From the NCBI RefSeq assembly GCF_004795015.1, contig NZ_SSBI01000003.1:186001-250000 (forward strand): a stretch of DNA of 64,000 bases. Reading direction: 5' to 3'. Positions 25,925 to 35,390 of the stretch are shown here, one piece after another; position 1 is the stretch's first letter; every line of letters begins with the position of its first letter. The position numbers were made by a program, and so were the translations under genes. Below the pieces are notes generated by a model, which was given only the letters and a program-made list of their open reading frames with translations, did no database searches and had not been told where the DNA came from. Source of the stretch: Streptomyces sp. A1277. GTDB lineage: Bacteria > Actinomycetota > Actinomycetes > Streptomycetales > Streptomycetaceae.

Positions 25925-27643
25925 ATGGCAGCGCAATTCGGTCGCCGACTGTACAGAGGGGCGGCCACCACCGCCGTGGCTGCCGCCGCCGTGGCGGCGC
26001 TCTCCGCCTCGCAGGCCCCGGGGTCTCCGCTGGTCGCGGCGGACGGCGACCAGCCGGCCGCCGGTGCGACGACGCCCACCGGGGACAGCAGCGTCTCCGG
26101 CGACTCGCCGTACTACACGGACCTTCCGCCGCTGAACACACCGGACAAGCCGGGCAGTTCCGCCAATCTTCCGGTGACCGGCACCGCCGAGTCGGGGATA
26201 CCCGCCTCGGTCCTGGCGGCCTACAAGAAGGCCCAGCAGACGATCGCGGGCACCGACGCGGCCTGCCGGCTGCCGTGGCAGCTGCTCGCCGCGATCGGCA
26301 AGGTCGAGTCCGGGCAGGCCCGGGGCGGCAAGGTCGACGCGCAGGGCACCACGCTCACGCCGATCCTCGGCCCCGCCCTCAACGGCCAGGGCTTCGCCCT
26401 GATCAAGGACACCGACAACGGCGCCTACGACGGGGACCGGGAGCACGACCGGGCGGTCGGCCCGATGCAGTTCATCCCGTCCACCTGGGAGACCTGGGGC
26501 CAGGACGGCAACGGCGACGGCCGCAAGGACCCCAACAACATCTACGACGCCGCGCTCGCCGCCGGACGCTACCTCTGCGCCGGCTCCCGCGATCTGTCGA
26601 CCGCCACCGACCTGGACCGGGCGGTCCTGAGCTACAACCACTCGGACGAGTACCTGCGTACGGTCCGCTCGTGGTTCGAGTACTACAACCGGGGCACGCA
26701 CGAGGTCCCCGACGGCTCAGGCGTCCTGCCGTCCGGCCCCACGAGCCGCAACCGGGGCGCCGGCACCGACCACGTGGGCGGCGGCCCGTCCAAGTCGCCG
26801 TCACCGAAGCCCTCGACGTCGACCACCCCGAAGCCGGGCGGCTCGACCAAGCCGGAGACCCCGTCCAAGCCGAGCGCCGAGCCCTCGAAGCCGGGCGGTA
26901 TCGGCAAGCCCTCGTCGCCCACCCCGACCCCTGCTCCCACCCCGTCCCAGACCGTGACCGGGGTGCAGAACGCCGGCACCGGCGCGCTCACCGCCACGGC
27001 CGGCGACGCCTTCGCCGAGCGGATCAAGGTGCGGGCGCACAACGGCCTCGGCGGCCCGGTCGCCAAGACGTCCGTGACCTTCACCGTCGCCGGTGGCACC
27101 GACGCCGCGTTCGACGGCGGCTTCAAGTCCGTCACCCTCGCCACCGGGACCGACGGCACCGTCTTGGCCCCGGTGCTCCACGCGGGGGAGAAGACCGGCG
27201 AGTTCACCGTTCGGGCGGCCGCCACCGGCACCTCGCTGGGGGCCGTCACGTACAAGGCGACCGTCACCGCCCGCCGGGCCGACGCCATCGCCAGGACCGG
27301 CACCGAGAAGCTGACCGCCGTCGCCGGCGAGACGTTCGAGGACATCACGGTCGCCGCCACCTACAAGGGCGAGGCCGCCGACCGGGTCGCCGTCACCGCC
27401 ACCATGATCACCGACGACGCGGTGCCGGCCGAGAACGACAAGGGCCCGTACTGCACCGACGAGGACGGCGATCCCGTCCGCAGCATCGTCCTGACCACGG
27501 ACGCCGACGGCAAGCTCACGCTCCCGAAGATCTACGCCGACGGCCCGGCCGGCACGTACAAGCTGCGCCTCACCACCGAGGGCGGCGCCACGGTCGTCAT
27601 CGAGCTGACCGTCCAGGAGCGCACCGCCTCCGCCGCCTCCTGA
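25925..27643 (+). CDS. Secreted lytic transglycosylase with Pro/Ser/Thr linker and C-terminal beta domains
   Basis: The 572-residue exported protein has an Ala-rich signal peptide (residues ~1-35), then a lytic transglycosylase domain (~100-265). That domain carries the putative catalytic Glu 128 in AIGKVESGQ, AVGPMQFIPSTW and NNIYDAALAAGRYLC. A long Pro/Ser/Thr/Lys linker (~275-345) leads to two Ig-like beta-sandwich repeats, each containing T-A-x-A-G-D/E-x-F-x-E. It should cleave the glycan strands of peptidoglycan outside the membrane. GGGGAGGG precedes ATG 25925. I looked for a c-di-AMP (ydaO) riboswitch in the leader and did not find its conserved core. Confidence 0.88.
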   Translation: MAAQFGRRLYRGAATTAVAAAAVAALSASQAPGSPLVAADGDQPAAGATTPTGDSSVSGDSPYYTDLPPLNTPDKPGSSANLPVTGTAESGIPASVLAAYKKAQQTIAGTDAACRLPWQLLAAIGKVESGQARGGKVDAQGTTLTPILGPALNGQGFALIKDTDNGAYDGDREHDRAVGPMQFIPSTWETWGQDGNGDGRKDPNNIYDAALAAGRYLCAGSRDLSTATDLDRAVLSYNHSDEYLRTVRSWFEYYNRGTHEVPDGSGVLPSGPTSRNRGAGTDHVGGGPSKSPSPKPSTSTTPKPGGSTKPETPSKPSAEPSKPGGIGKPSSPTPTPAPTPSQTVTGVQNAGTGALTATAGDAFAERIKVRAHNGLGGPVAKTSVTFTVAGGTDAAFDGGFKSVTLATGTDGTVLAPVLHAGEKTGEFTVRAAATGTSLGAVTYKATVTARRADAIARTGTEKLTAVAGETFEDITVAATYKGEAADRVAVTATMITDDAVPAENDKGPYCTDEDGDPVRSIVLTTDADGKLTLPKIYADGPAGTYKLRLTTEGGATVVIELTVQERTASAAS

Positions 27644-27658
27644 CCCGCCCGGCCCCGA

Positions 27659-27694
27659 ACAGCCCCTTCGCCGCCGCCGCGGCCGAGGGGCTGT
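27659..27694 (+). terminator. Terminator downstream of the transglycosylase
   Basis: ACAGCCCCTTCG (27659-27670) pairs with CGAGGGGCTGT (27684-27694) with one bulged T. It forms an 11-bp hairpin 16 bp after the stop codon. Confidence 0.65.
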
Positions 27695-27779
27695 CCGACG
27701 TGTTCTCATCTCGCGCCCCGGTTGCTACGGTGCCCCAGCCCTGACGACCCATCAGCTACCTGTTTCCGGGAGGCCGAGC

Positions 27780-27917
27780 ATGCGTGCCCTCGTCGCCGCC
27801 GCCATCGGGCTGGCCGCCGCCCTCGCCCTCGTCCTCACCGTCAGCGCGGTGGGCGCCCCGCCCGGCGAAACCTCCCCCAAGCCGCTGCTGACCACCGTCC
27901 CGGGCCCCGAGAAGTAG
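27780..27917 (+). CDS. Small 45-residue membrane-anchored protein upstream of the DUF3068 gene
   Basis: A short gene starts at ATG 27780 behind GGGAGG and encodes MRALVAAAIGLAAALALVLT, then S-A-V-G-A-P-P-G and a Pro-rich tail ending PGPEK. It is one hydrophobic helix with a short extracellular or cytoplasmic tail, with streptomycete codon use throughout. It sits 35 bp upstream of the DUF3068 gene, a pairing I recall from other streptomycetes (annotated there as an SPW_0924-type small protein). Function is unknown. Confidence 0.7.
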   Translation: MRALVAAAIGLAAALALVLTVSAVGAPPGETSPKPLLTTVPGPEK

Positions 27918-27952
27918 CCGTCCGCGCCACGCACCGCCGAAGGAGGACACCC

Positions 27953-28918
27953 ATGCGCCGTCGAGCAGGTCTCGTACTCCTGGCCCTCGCCGTCTTCTTC
28001 GCCGCGCTGTCACCGCTGCTGCGCTGGTACGCCTTCCCGAGGCTCGCGAAGATCCCGCCCAGCCAGTACCAGGAGACCGTGCTGGAGGCGAAGCCCGCCA
28101 CCCTGCTCGACTACAGCACCCTCACCGCCAAGAAGGTCGACAAGATCACCATCGTGCAGACGCTCAAGGGCAACGTCGAGGAGTCCGAGCGGATCGAACG
28201 CACCGCAGGACGCGACGTCGTCGTCTGGGACGCGCTCTCCTACGTCCAGGGCCCCGACGGCAAGATGGTCTCCAAGATCCCCGAGCGCTACGTCTTCGAC
28301 GCCCACAGCCAGGCCCCCGTCCACGCCACCGGCGAGATGGTCGACGGCGACCCCGTCACCCGCGAGGGCATCGAGTTCAAGTGGCCCTTCCTCACCGAGA
28401 AGCGCGACTACCAGTACTTCGACGCCCAGACCCGCACCAGCTCGCCCATCCACTACAAGGGCACCCGCACCTTCCACGGCCTGGAGGTCTACTACTTCGA
28501 GCAGACCGTCCCCTGGACCAAGGTCCCCATGCCCAAGACCATGCCCATCAAGGGCATCACCCCGCAGCAGATCGCCAAGACCGGCATGACCCGCTGGTAC
28601 ACCACCAAGCGGATGTTCTGGGTCGACCCCGTCACCGGGGCACCGGTCAACGGCGAGGAGATCCACCGCGAGGAGATGCGCAACGCCAAGGCCATGGGCA
28701 TGCCCCAGGACACCGTCACGGTGTTCGCCGGACACGTGAAGATGCGCGAGGACTACATCGCCTCGATCGTCGACCTGGTCAAGTCCCAGCGGTTGCTGGT
28801 CCTGCTGCTGACCTCGTACCTGCCGTGGGGCTTCCTCGCCGTGGCCGCCGTGCTCCTGGCCCTCGCCCTGTGGCTGGAGGCCCGCTCCCGGCGCCCGGCA
28901 CCCCCTACTCCCGCCTGA
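27953..28918 (+). CDS. DUF3068 family membrane protein (porin PorA-like superfamily)
   Basis: The 321-residue protein has an N-terminal membrane helix (residues ~5-25), a large external domain (V-V-V-W-D-A-L-S-Y-V, G-x-E-F-K-W-P-F, T-R-T-F-H-G-L-E-V-Y-Y-F) and a C-terminal helix (~290-313) followed by an Arg-rich tail. This is the DUF3068 layout, with both ends anchored and the middle outside. AAGGAGGA precedes ATG 27953. The 3' end overlaps the convergent hrpB gene by 14 bp. Function is not known; a cell-envelope role is inferred. Confidence 0.85.
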   Translation: MRRRAGLVLLALAVFFAALSPLLRWYAFPRLAKIPPSQYQETVLEAKPATLLDYSTLTAKKVDKITIVQTLKGNVEESERIERTAGRDVVVWDALSYVQGPDGKMVSKIPERYVFDAHSQAPVHATGEMVDGDPVTREGIEFKWPFLTEKRDYQYFDAQTRTSSPIHYKGTRTFHGLEVYYFEQTVPWTKVPMPKTMPIKGITPQQIAKTGMTRWYTTKRMFWVDPVTGAPVNGEEIHREEMRNAKAMGMPQDTVTVFAGHVKMREDYIASIVDLVKSQRLLVLLLTSYLPWGFLAVAAVLLALALWLEARSRRPAPPTPA

Positions 28919-31412
28919 GCCGCGCCTTGGTGAACCGGGTCGCCTCCACCGTCGTGGGGTCCTCGGGCCACGGGTGCTTCGGATACCGGCCGCGCAGCTC
29001 CGCACGGACCGCCTTGTAGCCCTCCCGCCAGAACGACGCCAGGTCCGCCGTCACCGCGGCGGGCCGGCCGGCGGGGGAGAGCAGGTGCACCAGGACCGGC
29101 ACGCCGGCCACCCTCGGCGTCTCCTGGAGGCCGAACAGCTCCTGGAGCTTCACCGCCAGCACCGGCTGCTCCCCGCCGTACTCCACCCTGATCCGCGAAC
29201 CGCTCGGCACCTCGATCCGCTCCGGCGCCAGCTCGTCCAGCCGCACCGCCTCACCGGTCGCCCACGGCAGCAGCCTGCGCAGCGCCTGCCCCGCGTCGAT
29301 CCCGGCCAGGTCGGAGCGGCGCCGGGCCCGCGACAGCTCCGGCTCCAGCCACTGCCCGGGCCGGCCGAGCAGCGCCTCGTCCGACACGTCCGGCCAGGGC
29401 TCGCCCAGCTCCCGGCGGAGGAACGCCAGCCGCTCCCGCAACTGCCCCGCGTCCCGGCTCCAGCGCAGCAGCCCCGGCCCCTCCCGCCGCAGCCCCTCCA
29501 CCAGGGCCTCGCGGACCAGCGCCGGATCGGGCTGCTTCAGCGGGCGCGCCGACAGCTCGACGGCCCCCAGGCGCTCCACCCGGCGGGCCACCACGTCCCG
29601 GCCGTCCCAGCGGACCTCCTCGCCCGCGCACCGCAGATGCCCGGCCGCCAGGCGCGCGGTGTCCTCGTCGATCACGGCCGCGAGGCGCACCCGGGCGGAC
29701 GCGGCGTGCGCCGGCCGGTCCGCGACCGCGACGGCCAGCCAGGGCGCGCTGCGCAGCCGCGACCCCTCGCCCAGCTCCGCGCCCGTGCCCGACGCCATCA
29801 GGAACGCCCCCTCGCCCCGCGCCCGCGCCACCCGCTCCGGGAACGCCAGGGCCGCCACCAGGCCCACCGCCGCATCGTCCGTACCCGGCCCGCCGGACCC
29901 GCCGCTCTCGCCCTTCACCGAGGACGACAGCCGCCGCACTTCCTGGCGCCAGCGCCCCGCGTAGCCGTCCTGGCCCCGGCGCGCGGTGCGCAGCGCGGCC
30001 GCCAGATCGTCCCCGTACGCGCGGGGCGGCTCCTCGCTCAGCAGCGCCACCACCTCGGCGGCCCTGCGCCCGCCGACCTCGGCCGCCCCGTCCAGCAGCG
30101 CCCGGGCCAGCCGGGGGTGCAGCCCGAGGCGGGACATGCGCACGCCCCGCTCGGTGACCCGGCCGTCCGGGCCCACCGCGCCGACCGCGCCCAGCACCTC
30201 GCGCGCGGCGGCCATCGCCCCGTCCGGCGGCGCGTCCAGCAGCGCGAGTCCCGAGGCGTCCGGATCGCCCCAGCAGGCCGCCTGGAGGGCGAACGCGGCG
30301 AGGTCGGCCACCTTGATCTCCGGGGACGGGAACCGGGCGAGCCGCCCGTCCTCCGCCCGGTCCCAGCAGCGGTAGACCGTCCCCGGCGCCTCGCGCCCGG
30401 CCCGGCCCGCGCGCTGGCGGCCCGCCGTCTGCGAGGCCCGTACCGTCGTCAGCGCGCTCAGGCCCCGGGCGTGGTCGGTGCGCGGCTCCCTGGCCAGCCC
30501 GGAGTCGACCACCGTCCGCACCCCGGGAACGGTCAGCGACGACTCCGCGACCGAGGTCGCGAGCACGACCCGCCGCCCCCCGGACGACCCGGCCAGCACC
30601 GCGTCCTGCACCGCCGCCGGGGCCCGCCCGTGCACCTGGAGCACCTCGGCCTCCACCCCGGACAGCTGACCGGCCACCCGGCCGATCTCGCCCACCCCCG
30701 GCAGGAAGCACAGCACGTCGCCCTCCCGCTCGGCCAGGGCCCGCCGCACCACGGAGGCGACATGGCTCAGCAGCGCCGGGTCCACCCTCATCCCGTGCGG
30801 CGGCCGCACCGGCTTGACCGGCGGGGCCCACACCACCTCCACCGGATGCGACACGCCCTGCGCCTCCACCACCGGGGCGTCGCCCAGCAGCCGCGCCCAG
30901 CCCTCCGCGTCCGTCGTCGCCGACGCGGCCACCAGCCGCAGATCGGGGCGGATCGCCTCGCGCACGTCCAGCAGGAACGCGGCCACCGTGTCCGCGTCGA
31001 GATGGCGCTCGTGGCACTCGTCGATGATCACCGCGTCCACGCCCGCCAGCTCCTGGTCGCGTTGCAGCCGCTGGAGCAGGACCCCGGTGGTGACGACCTC
31101 CACCACGGTGCCGGGGCCCACCACCCGCTCGCCGCGCACGGTGAAACCGACCCGCTCGCCGGTGCGCTCGCCGAGCAGCCAGGCCATGCGCCGGGCCGCC
31201 GCGCGGGCGGCGATCCGGCGCGGTTCGGCGACCACGACCCGGCGCACCGGACCGTCCCCGGTCAGACCGGCCAGGACGAGGGGGACGAGCGTGGTCTTGC
31301 CGGTGCCGGGGGGCGCGCACAGCACCGCGACCCCGCGGTCGTCGAGCGCCCGCCGCAGCGCGGGCACGGCGGAGCGGACGGGCAGCCGGTCGAGGGCGTC
31401 GGTGCGGATCAC
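28905..31412 (-). CDS. hrpB: ATP-dependent helicase HrpB
   Basis: The 835-residue DEAH/RHA-type helicase has Walker A APPGTGKTTLVP, the Walker B box D-E-C-H (IIDECHERH), SATTDAEGW (motif III), ATSVAESSLTVPGV (motif V) and QRAGRAGREAPG (motif VI), then the HrpB-specific C-terminal domain with SFWREGYKAVRAELRGRYPKHPWPEDP. RNA or DNA unwinding is expected, but the bacterial role is poorly known. It starts with GTG 31412, 49 bp downstream of a methyltransferase on the same strand, a probable operon. Confidence 0.94.
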   Translation of the reverse strand: MIRTDALDRLPVRSAVPALRRALDDRGVAVLCAPPGTGKTTLVPLVLAGLTGDGPVRRVVVAEPRRIAARAAARRMAWLLGERTGERVGFTVRGERVVGPGTVVEVVTTGVLLQRLQRDQELAGVDAVIIDECHERHLDADTVAAFLLDVREAIRPDLRLVAASATTDAEGWARLLGDAPVVEAQGVSHPVEVVWAPPVKPVRPPHGMRVDPALLSHVASVVRRALAEREGDVLCFLPGVGEIGRVAGQLSGVEAEVLQVHGRAPAAVQDAVLAGSSGGRRVVLATSVAESSLTVPGVRTVVDSGLAREPRTDHARGLSALTTVRASQTAGRQRAGRAGREAPGTVYRCWDRAEDGRLARFPSPEIKVADLAAFALQAACWGDPDASGLALLDAPPDGAMAAAREVLGAVGAVGPDGRVTERGVRMSRLGLHPRLARALLDGAAEVGGRRAAEVVALLSEEPPRAYGDDLAAALRTARRGQDGYAGRWRQEVRRLSSSVKGESGGSGGPGTDDAAVGLVAALAFPERVARARGEGAFLMASGTGAELGEGSRLRSAPWLAVAVADRPAHAASARVRLAAVIDEDTARLAAGHLRCAGEEVRWDGRDVVARRVERLGAVELSARPLKQPDPALVREALVEGLRREGPGLLRWSRDAGQLRERLAFLRRELGEPWPDVSDEALLGRPGQWLEPELSRARRRSDLAGIDAGQALRRLLPWATGEAVRLDELAPERIEVPSGSRIRVEYGGEQPVLAVKLQELFGLQETPRVAGVPVLVHLLSPAGRPAAVTADLASFWREGYKAVRAELRGRYPKHPWPEDPTTVEATRFTKARLRRE

Positions 31413-31461
31413 GCCCCCAGTCTCGTACGGCCGGCCCCGGCCGCCCGCACCGGCCGGTGGC

Positions 31462-32274
31462 TCAGTCGCGTACGCAGACGAAGATCGCGGTGCCCGGGAT
31501 CAGGTTGCCGCGCAGCGGGGACCAGCCGCCCCACTCCTGGGCGTTCCAGGCGGGCCACTCCGGCTCGACCAGGTCGGCCAGCCGGAAGCCGCCCGCCACC
31601 ACGTCCCGCACCCGGTCGCCCAGCGTGCGGTGGTGCTCGACGTACACCGCGTCGCCCCGCTCGTCCTGCTCGACGTAGGGGGTGCGGTCGAAGTAGGAGG
31701 CGGCCACCGACAGGCCCTCGGGGCCCGGCTCGTCCGGGAACGCCCAGCGGATGGGGTGCGTCACGGAGAAGACCCAGCGGCCGCCGGGGCGCAGCACCCG
31801 GTGGACCTCCCGGAAGACCTGGACGGGGTCGGCGACGAAGGGCACCGCGCCGTAGGCGGAGCAGGCCAGGTCGAAGGAGCCGTCCCGGAAGGGCAGCCGC
31901 CCGGCATCGGCCTCGACCAGCGGGACGTCCTCGCCGATGCGCAGGGCGTGCTGGAGCTGGCGGTGGGACAGGTCGAGGGCGACCGGGCGGGCGCCCTGGG
32001 CGGCCAGCCAGCGCGAGCACTGCGCCGCGCCGGCGCCGATCTCCAGGACGTCCAGGCCCTTCAGCGCGGCGGCGGGGCCCAGGAGCCCGGCCTCCGCCTC
32101 GTCCAGACCCTCCGGGCCCCAGATGAAGCGGTCGTCGCCGAGGAAGGCGCCGTGGTCGCCCTGGTACTCGTCGGCGTTGCGGTCCCACCAGCCCCGGCTG
32201 GCCCGGCTGCTCTCGGCCTCACCGGCGTCGCGGCGTGTCGCCTCGGGTTCGGCGGCGTACATCTCTTGGCTCAT
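31462..32274 (-). CDS. Class I SAM-dependent methyltransferase
   Basis: The 270-residue protein has the Rossmann-type SAM site V-L-E-I-G-A-G-A-A-Q-C (motif I, residues ~77-87), an acidic motif II (ALDLSHRQL) and the motif around F-D-L-A-C-S-A-Y-G-A-V-P-F, then H-R-V-L-R-P-G-G-R-W-V-F-S-V-T-H-P. It is a small-molecule-type methyltransferase of unknown substrate. It is divergent from rpsA and upstream of hrpB. Confidence 0.88.
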   Translation of the reverse strand: MSQEMYAAEPEATRRDAGEAESSRASRGWWDRNADEYQGDHGAFLGDDRFIWGPEGLDEAEAGLLGPAAALKGLDVLEIGAGAAQCSRWLAAQGARPVALDLSHRQLQHALRIGEDVPLVEADAGRLPFRDGSFDLACSAYGAVPFVADPVQVFREVHRVLRPGGRWVFSVTHPIRWAFPDEPGPEGLSVAASYFDRTPYVEQDERGDAVYVEHHRTLGDRVRDVVAGGFRLADLVEPEWPAWNAQEWGGWSPLRGNLIPGTAIFVCVRD

Positions 32275-32446
32275 CGTGTCCGTCGTTGTAGTTTGCCTTC
32301 ACCCCGTCGTACGCGGTACGTACCAAGGGGGCCTGTGAGAAGCGCGGGACCCGTGTGTCCGGAGCTCTCCGGGGCCGATCCGGCCCCGGTGAACCCGAGT
32401 TGTGCCGGGTATGGGCCGTTGTGCCCGCGGTGTGCGCCTTCGCGCA

Positions 32447-32475
32447 TTGACCCTGCCCTGCTGCCCCCGTATGCT
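32447..32475 (+). promoter_or_regulatory. rpsA promoter (housekeeping sigma type)
   Basis: TTGACC (32447-32452), a 17-bp spacer and TATGCT (32470-32475) make a strong vegetative promoter. The start near 32482 gives a ~190-nt untranslated leader before rpsA. Confidence 0.8.
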
Positions 32476-32486
32476 ACAAGTTGCGC

Positions 32487-32527
32487 TGCGAGCCTGCGCG
32501 CCTCAGACCTAGCAGGCCGCGCTCGCA
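32487..32527 (+). promoter_or_regulatory. Hairpin near the 5' end of the rpsA leader
   Basis: TGCGAGCCTGC (32487-32497) pairs with GCAGGC (32512-32517) and, after a 5-nt bulge, TCGCA (32523-32527), an 11-bp stem. The remaining ~140 nt of leader before the ATG hold no gene. It may serve in autogenous control of S1 or in mRNA stability. Confidence 0.5.
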
Positions 32528-32671
32528 TCTGTTGTATGTCCCCTCGGTTCACGAGGCGCCTCCGGTCACGGGCTGGGCGCTTCCCAGGCTGTCCGGCTTA
32601 TGCAGAGGCGATACGGGCTTTCGGCGTAGCAGTACCTACGACTCACTGTCCGTACCGGAGCCCTTTCCCAC

Positions 32672-34183
32672 ATGACGAGCAGCACCGAGACCACCGCCAC
32701 CACTCCGCAGGTTGCGGTCAACGACATCGGCGACGCGGACGCGTTCCTCGCGGCGATCGACGAGACGATCAAGTACTTCAACGACGGCGACATCGTTGAC
32801 GGTGTCATCGTCAAGGTTGACCGGGACGAGGTTCTCCTCGACATCGGTTACAAGACCGAAGGCGTCATCCCGAGCCGCGAGCTCTCGATCAAGCACGACG
32901 TCGACCCGAACGAGGTCGTCAAGGTCGGTGACGAGATCGAGGCCCTGGTTCTCCAGAAGGAGGACAAGGAAGGCCGCCTGATCCTCTCGAAGAAGCGCGC
33001 TCAGTACGAGCGTGCCTGGGGCACCATCGAGAAGATCAAGGAAGAAGACGGCATCGTCACCGGTACCGTCATCGAGGTCGTCAAGGGTGGTCTCATCCTC
33101 GACATCGGCCTCCGCGGCTTCCTGCCGGCGTCGCTCGTCGAGATGCGCCGCGTCCGCGACCTCCAGCCGTACGTGGGCAAGGAGCTCGAAGCCAAGATCA
33201 TCGAGCTGGACAAGAACCGCAACAACGTGGTCCTGTCCCGCCGTGCCTGGCTCGAGCAGACCCAGTCCGAGGTCCGCCAGACGTTCCTCACGACCCTCCA
33301 GAAGGGTCAGGTCCGCTCCGGCGTCGTCTCCTCGATCGTCAACTTCGGTGCCTTCGTGGACCTGGGTGGCGTCGACGGTCTGGTGCACGTCTCCGAGCTG
33401 TCCTGGAAGCACATCGACCACCCCTCCGAGGTTGTCGAGGTCGGCCAGGAGGTCACCGTCGAGGTCCTCGACGTGGACATGGACCGCGAGCGCGTGTCCC
33501 TGTCGCTCAAGGCGACGCAGGAAGACCCGTGGCAGCAGTTCGCCCGTACGCACCAGATCGGGCAGGTCGTTCCCGGTAAGGTCACCAAGCTCGTTCCCTT
33601 CGGTGCGTTCGTGCGCGTCGACGAGGGCATCGAGGGCCTGGTCCACATCTCCGAGCTGGCCGAGCGCCACGTGGAGATCCCGGAGCAGGTCGTCCAGGTC
33701 AACGACGAGATCTTCGTCAAGGTCATCGACATCGACCTGGAGCGCCGTCGCATCAGCCTCTCGCTGAAGCAGGCCAACGAGTCCTTCGGTGGCGACCCGG
33801 CCTCGGTCGAGTTCGACCCGACCCTGTACGGCATGGCCGCGTCCTACGACGACCAGGGCAACTACATCTACCCCGAGGGCTTCGACCCCGAGACCAACGA
33901 CTGGCTCGAGGGCTTCGAGGCTCAGCGCGAGATCTGGGAGACCCAGTACGCCGAGGCGCAGCAGCGCTTCGAGCAGCACCAGGCCCAGGTCATCAAGTCC
34001 CGCGAGGCCGACGAGGCCGCTGCCGCCGAGGGCGCTGCCGCCCCCGCCGGCAACGCCCCGGCCGCCTCGGGCGGCAGCGGTGGCGGCTCCTACTCCTCGG
34101 AGTCGGCGGACAACTCCGGCGCCCTGGCGTCGGACGAGGCCCTTGCCGCCCTGCGCGAGAAGCTGGCGGGCGGCCAGAGCTGA
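32672..34183 (+). CDS. rpsA: 30S ribosomal protein S1
   Basis: The 503-residue protein contains four S1 RNA-binding repeats (about residues 37-106, 125-190, 211-280 and 296-366; e.g. GDIVDGVIVKVDRDEVLLDIG and GKVTKLVPFGAFVRVDEGIEGLVH). A Glu/Gln-rich and then Ala/Gly/Ser-rich C-terminal tail follows, as in actinobacterial S1. It delivers mRNAs to the 30S subunit. The gene has a strong promoter, a long leader and a strong terminator, so it is a highly expressed single-gene unit. Confidence 0.98.
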   Translation: MTSSTETTATTPQVAVNDIGDADAFLAAIDETIKYFNDGDIVDGVIVKVDRDEVLLDIGYKTEGVIPSRELSIKHDVDPNEVVKVGDEIEALVLQKEDKEGRLILSKKRAQYERAWGTIEKIKEEDGIVTGTVIEVVKGGLILDIGLRGFLPASLVEMRRVRDLQPYVGKELEAKIIELDKNRNNVVLSRRAWLEQTQSEVRQTFLTTLQKGQVRSGVVSSIVNFGAFVDLGGVDGLVHVSELSWKHIDHPSEVVEVGQEVTVEVLDVDMDRERVSLSLKATQEDPWQQFARTHQIGQVVPGKVTKLVPFGAFVRVDEGIEGLVHISELAERHVEIPEQVVQVNDEIFVKVIDIDLERRRISLSLKQANESFGGDPASVEFDPTLYGMAASYDDQGNYIYPEGFDPETNDWLEGFEAQREIWETQYAEAQQRFEQHQAQVIKSREADEAAAAEGAAAPAGNAPAASGGSGGGSYSSESADNSGALASDEALAALREKLAGGQS

Positions 34184-34227
34184 GGCTCTGACCTTCCGGC
34201 CGGTCATCGGCTGCGGTCGTAGGTGAC

Positions 34228-34263
34228 CGTGAGGCCCGCTCCCTTCGGGGAGCGGGCCTCACG
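34228..34263. terminator. rpsA terminator with UUCG tetraloop
   Basis: A perfect 16-bp stem (34228-34243 with 34248-34263) is closed by C(TTCG)G, the extra-stable tetraloop. It also lies 9 bp beyond the stop of the convergent beta-helix gene, so it can serve both directions. Confidence 0.93.
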
Positions 34264-34272
34264 CGTTCCCGC

Positions 34273-35235
34273 CTACGGGGTCACCGGGATGTTGGTGAGC
34301 CCGTTGCCGCCGGAGACGGTGTTGCTCGCGTAGACCGTCGTCGGGCAGCTCGCGCTGTGGTTGGTGACGTTGAACGCGATGCGCCGGTCGCCGCTCGCGC
34401 CGGACAGGTCCGAGGTGTTGTCCTTGAAGACGGTCCCGCAGCCCCAGCCGCTCTGCTGGGTGTGCGTCTCGTAGCCGTTGTTGGTCGTACGGGTGCCGTG
34501 GTTGCCCTCGACCAGGACGTCGTTGCCCTTCACGTCGACCCAGGAGTCGTCGTAGTTGGCGCCGGTCAGGCCGCTGCCGTCGAAGGTGTTGCCGACGACC
34601 CGGGTCCCGGTGGTGCCCTCCTTGATGTCGACGTTCTCGCCGCCGACGTCCGGCCCGATCGTGTTGTCCACTATCCGCACCCGGTCGCTGCGGTCGGAGA
34701 GGTCGCCGGCCGTGCCGACGTAGACGCCCTCGCCCATGCCGCGGCCGTTGTGCCCGGTGTCGTAGATCCGCGAGTTCCGGATGACGCCGTCGCTGCTGGA
34801 CGTGCGGAAGTGGACGCCCTCCATGTCGAGGTCGTGGACGGTCACCGATTCGATGACCACGCCGTTCGCGCCGTCGGTCACGATGCCCTTCTGGCCGCCG
34901 GTGACGGTGACGCCGCGCACCGTCCAGTACGAGGCGCCGTCGAGGTGCAGCCCGTAGCCGCCGCCGGCCGTCAGGACCGCCCCGGCGGAGCCGGTCAGCG
35001 TGATGCGCGCGGTGGCGGTCGCGGGGACGAGCGCCTTGAAGTTCCCGGTGTACGTGCCGTCCGCGAGGTGGATCGTGCCGCCGGGGACGACGGCGGACAG
35101 CGCCGCCTTGAGCTGGGCGGCGGTGCTCACCTCGACGACGGTCGCGGCGCCGGCGCTGCCGGCGCAGCCGAGGACCAGGCCGCCGGTGGCGAGTGCGGTG
35201 CTCAGCAGGGCGGGGAGCAGGGTGCGGGTGCGCAT
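34273..35235 (-). CDS. Secreted right-handed beta-helix protein (pectate lyase-like fold)
   Basis: The 320-residue protein has a signal peptide (MRTRTLLPALLSTALATGGL... ending near AGAA, residue ~31). Repeated beta-helix rungs follow, with regular G-V/I-x-I-x-x-x-x-V and N-N-x-I patterns (e.g. NGVVIESVTVHDLDMEGVHF, RVRIVDNTIG). Such folds are found in polysaccharide lyases and hydrolases, but no family-specific catalytic set is evident. ATG 35235 follows GGGAAGG. It is likely a secreted glycan-active or glycan-binding protein. Confidence 0.82.
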   Translation of the reverse strand: MRTRTLLPALLSTALATGGLVLGCAGSAGAATVVEVSTAAQLKAALSAVVPGGTIHLADGTYTGNFKALVPATATARITLTGSAGAVLTAGGGYGLHLDGASYWTVRGVTVTGGQKGIVTDGANGVVIESVTVHDLDMEGVHFRTSSSDGVIRNSRIYDTGHNGRGMGEGVYVGTAGDLSDRSDRVRIVDNTIGPDVGGENVDIKEGTTGTRVVGNTFDGSGLTGANYDDSWVDVKGNDVLVEGNHGTRTTNNGYETHTQQSGWGCGTVFKDNTSDLSGASGDRRIAFNVTNHSASCPTTVYASNTVSGGNGLTNIPVTP

Positions 35236-35390
35236 GGGGGTGCCTTCCCGTGAAGGGGTCAGGATGTGCTGGCACTTGAGACTTCCCCCGGGTGGAGATC
35301 GGCAAGTTCCGGCCGGGAAAGGGGCGCGTACGGGAATGCCGGTGATCCGCGGGACGTTCTTCCCCAGGAACACAAGGAGGAGCGGTAACC

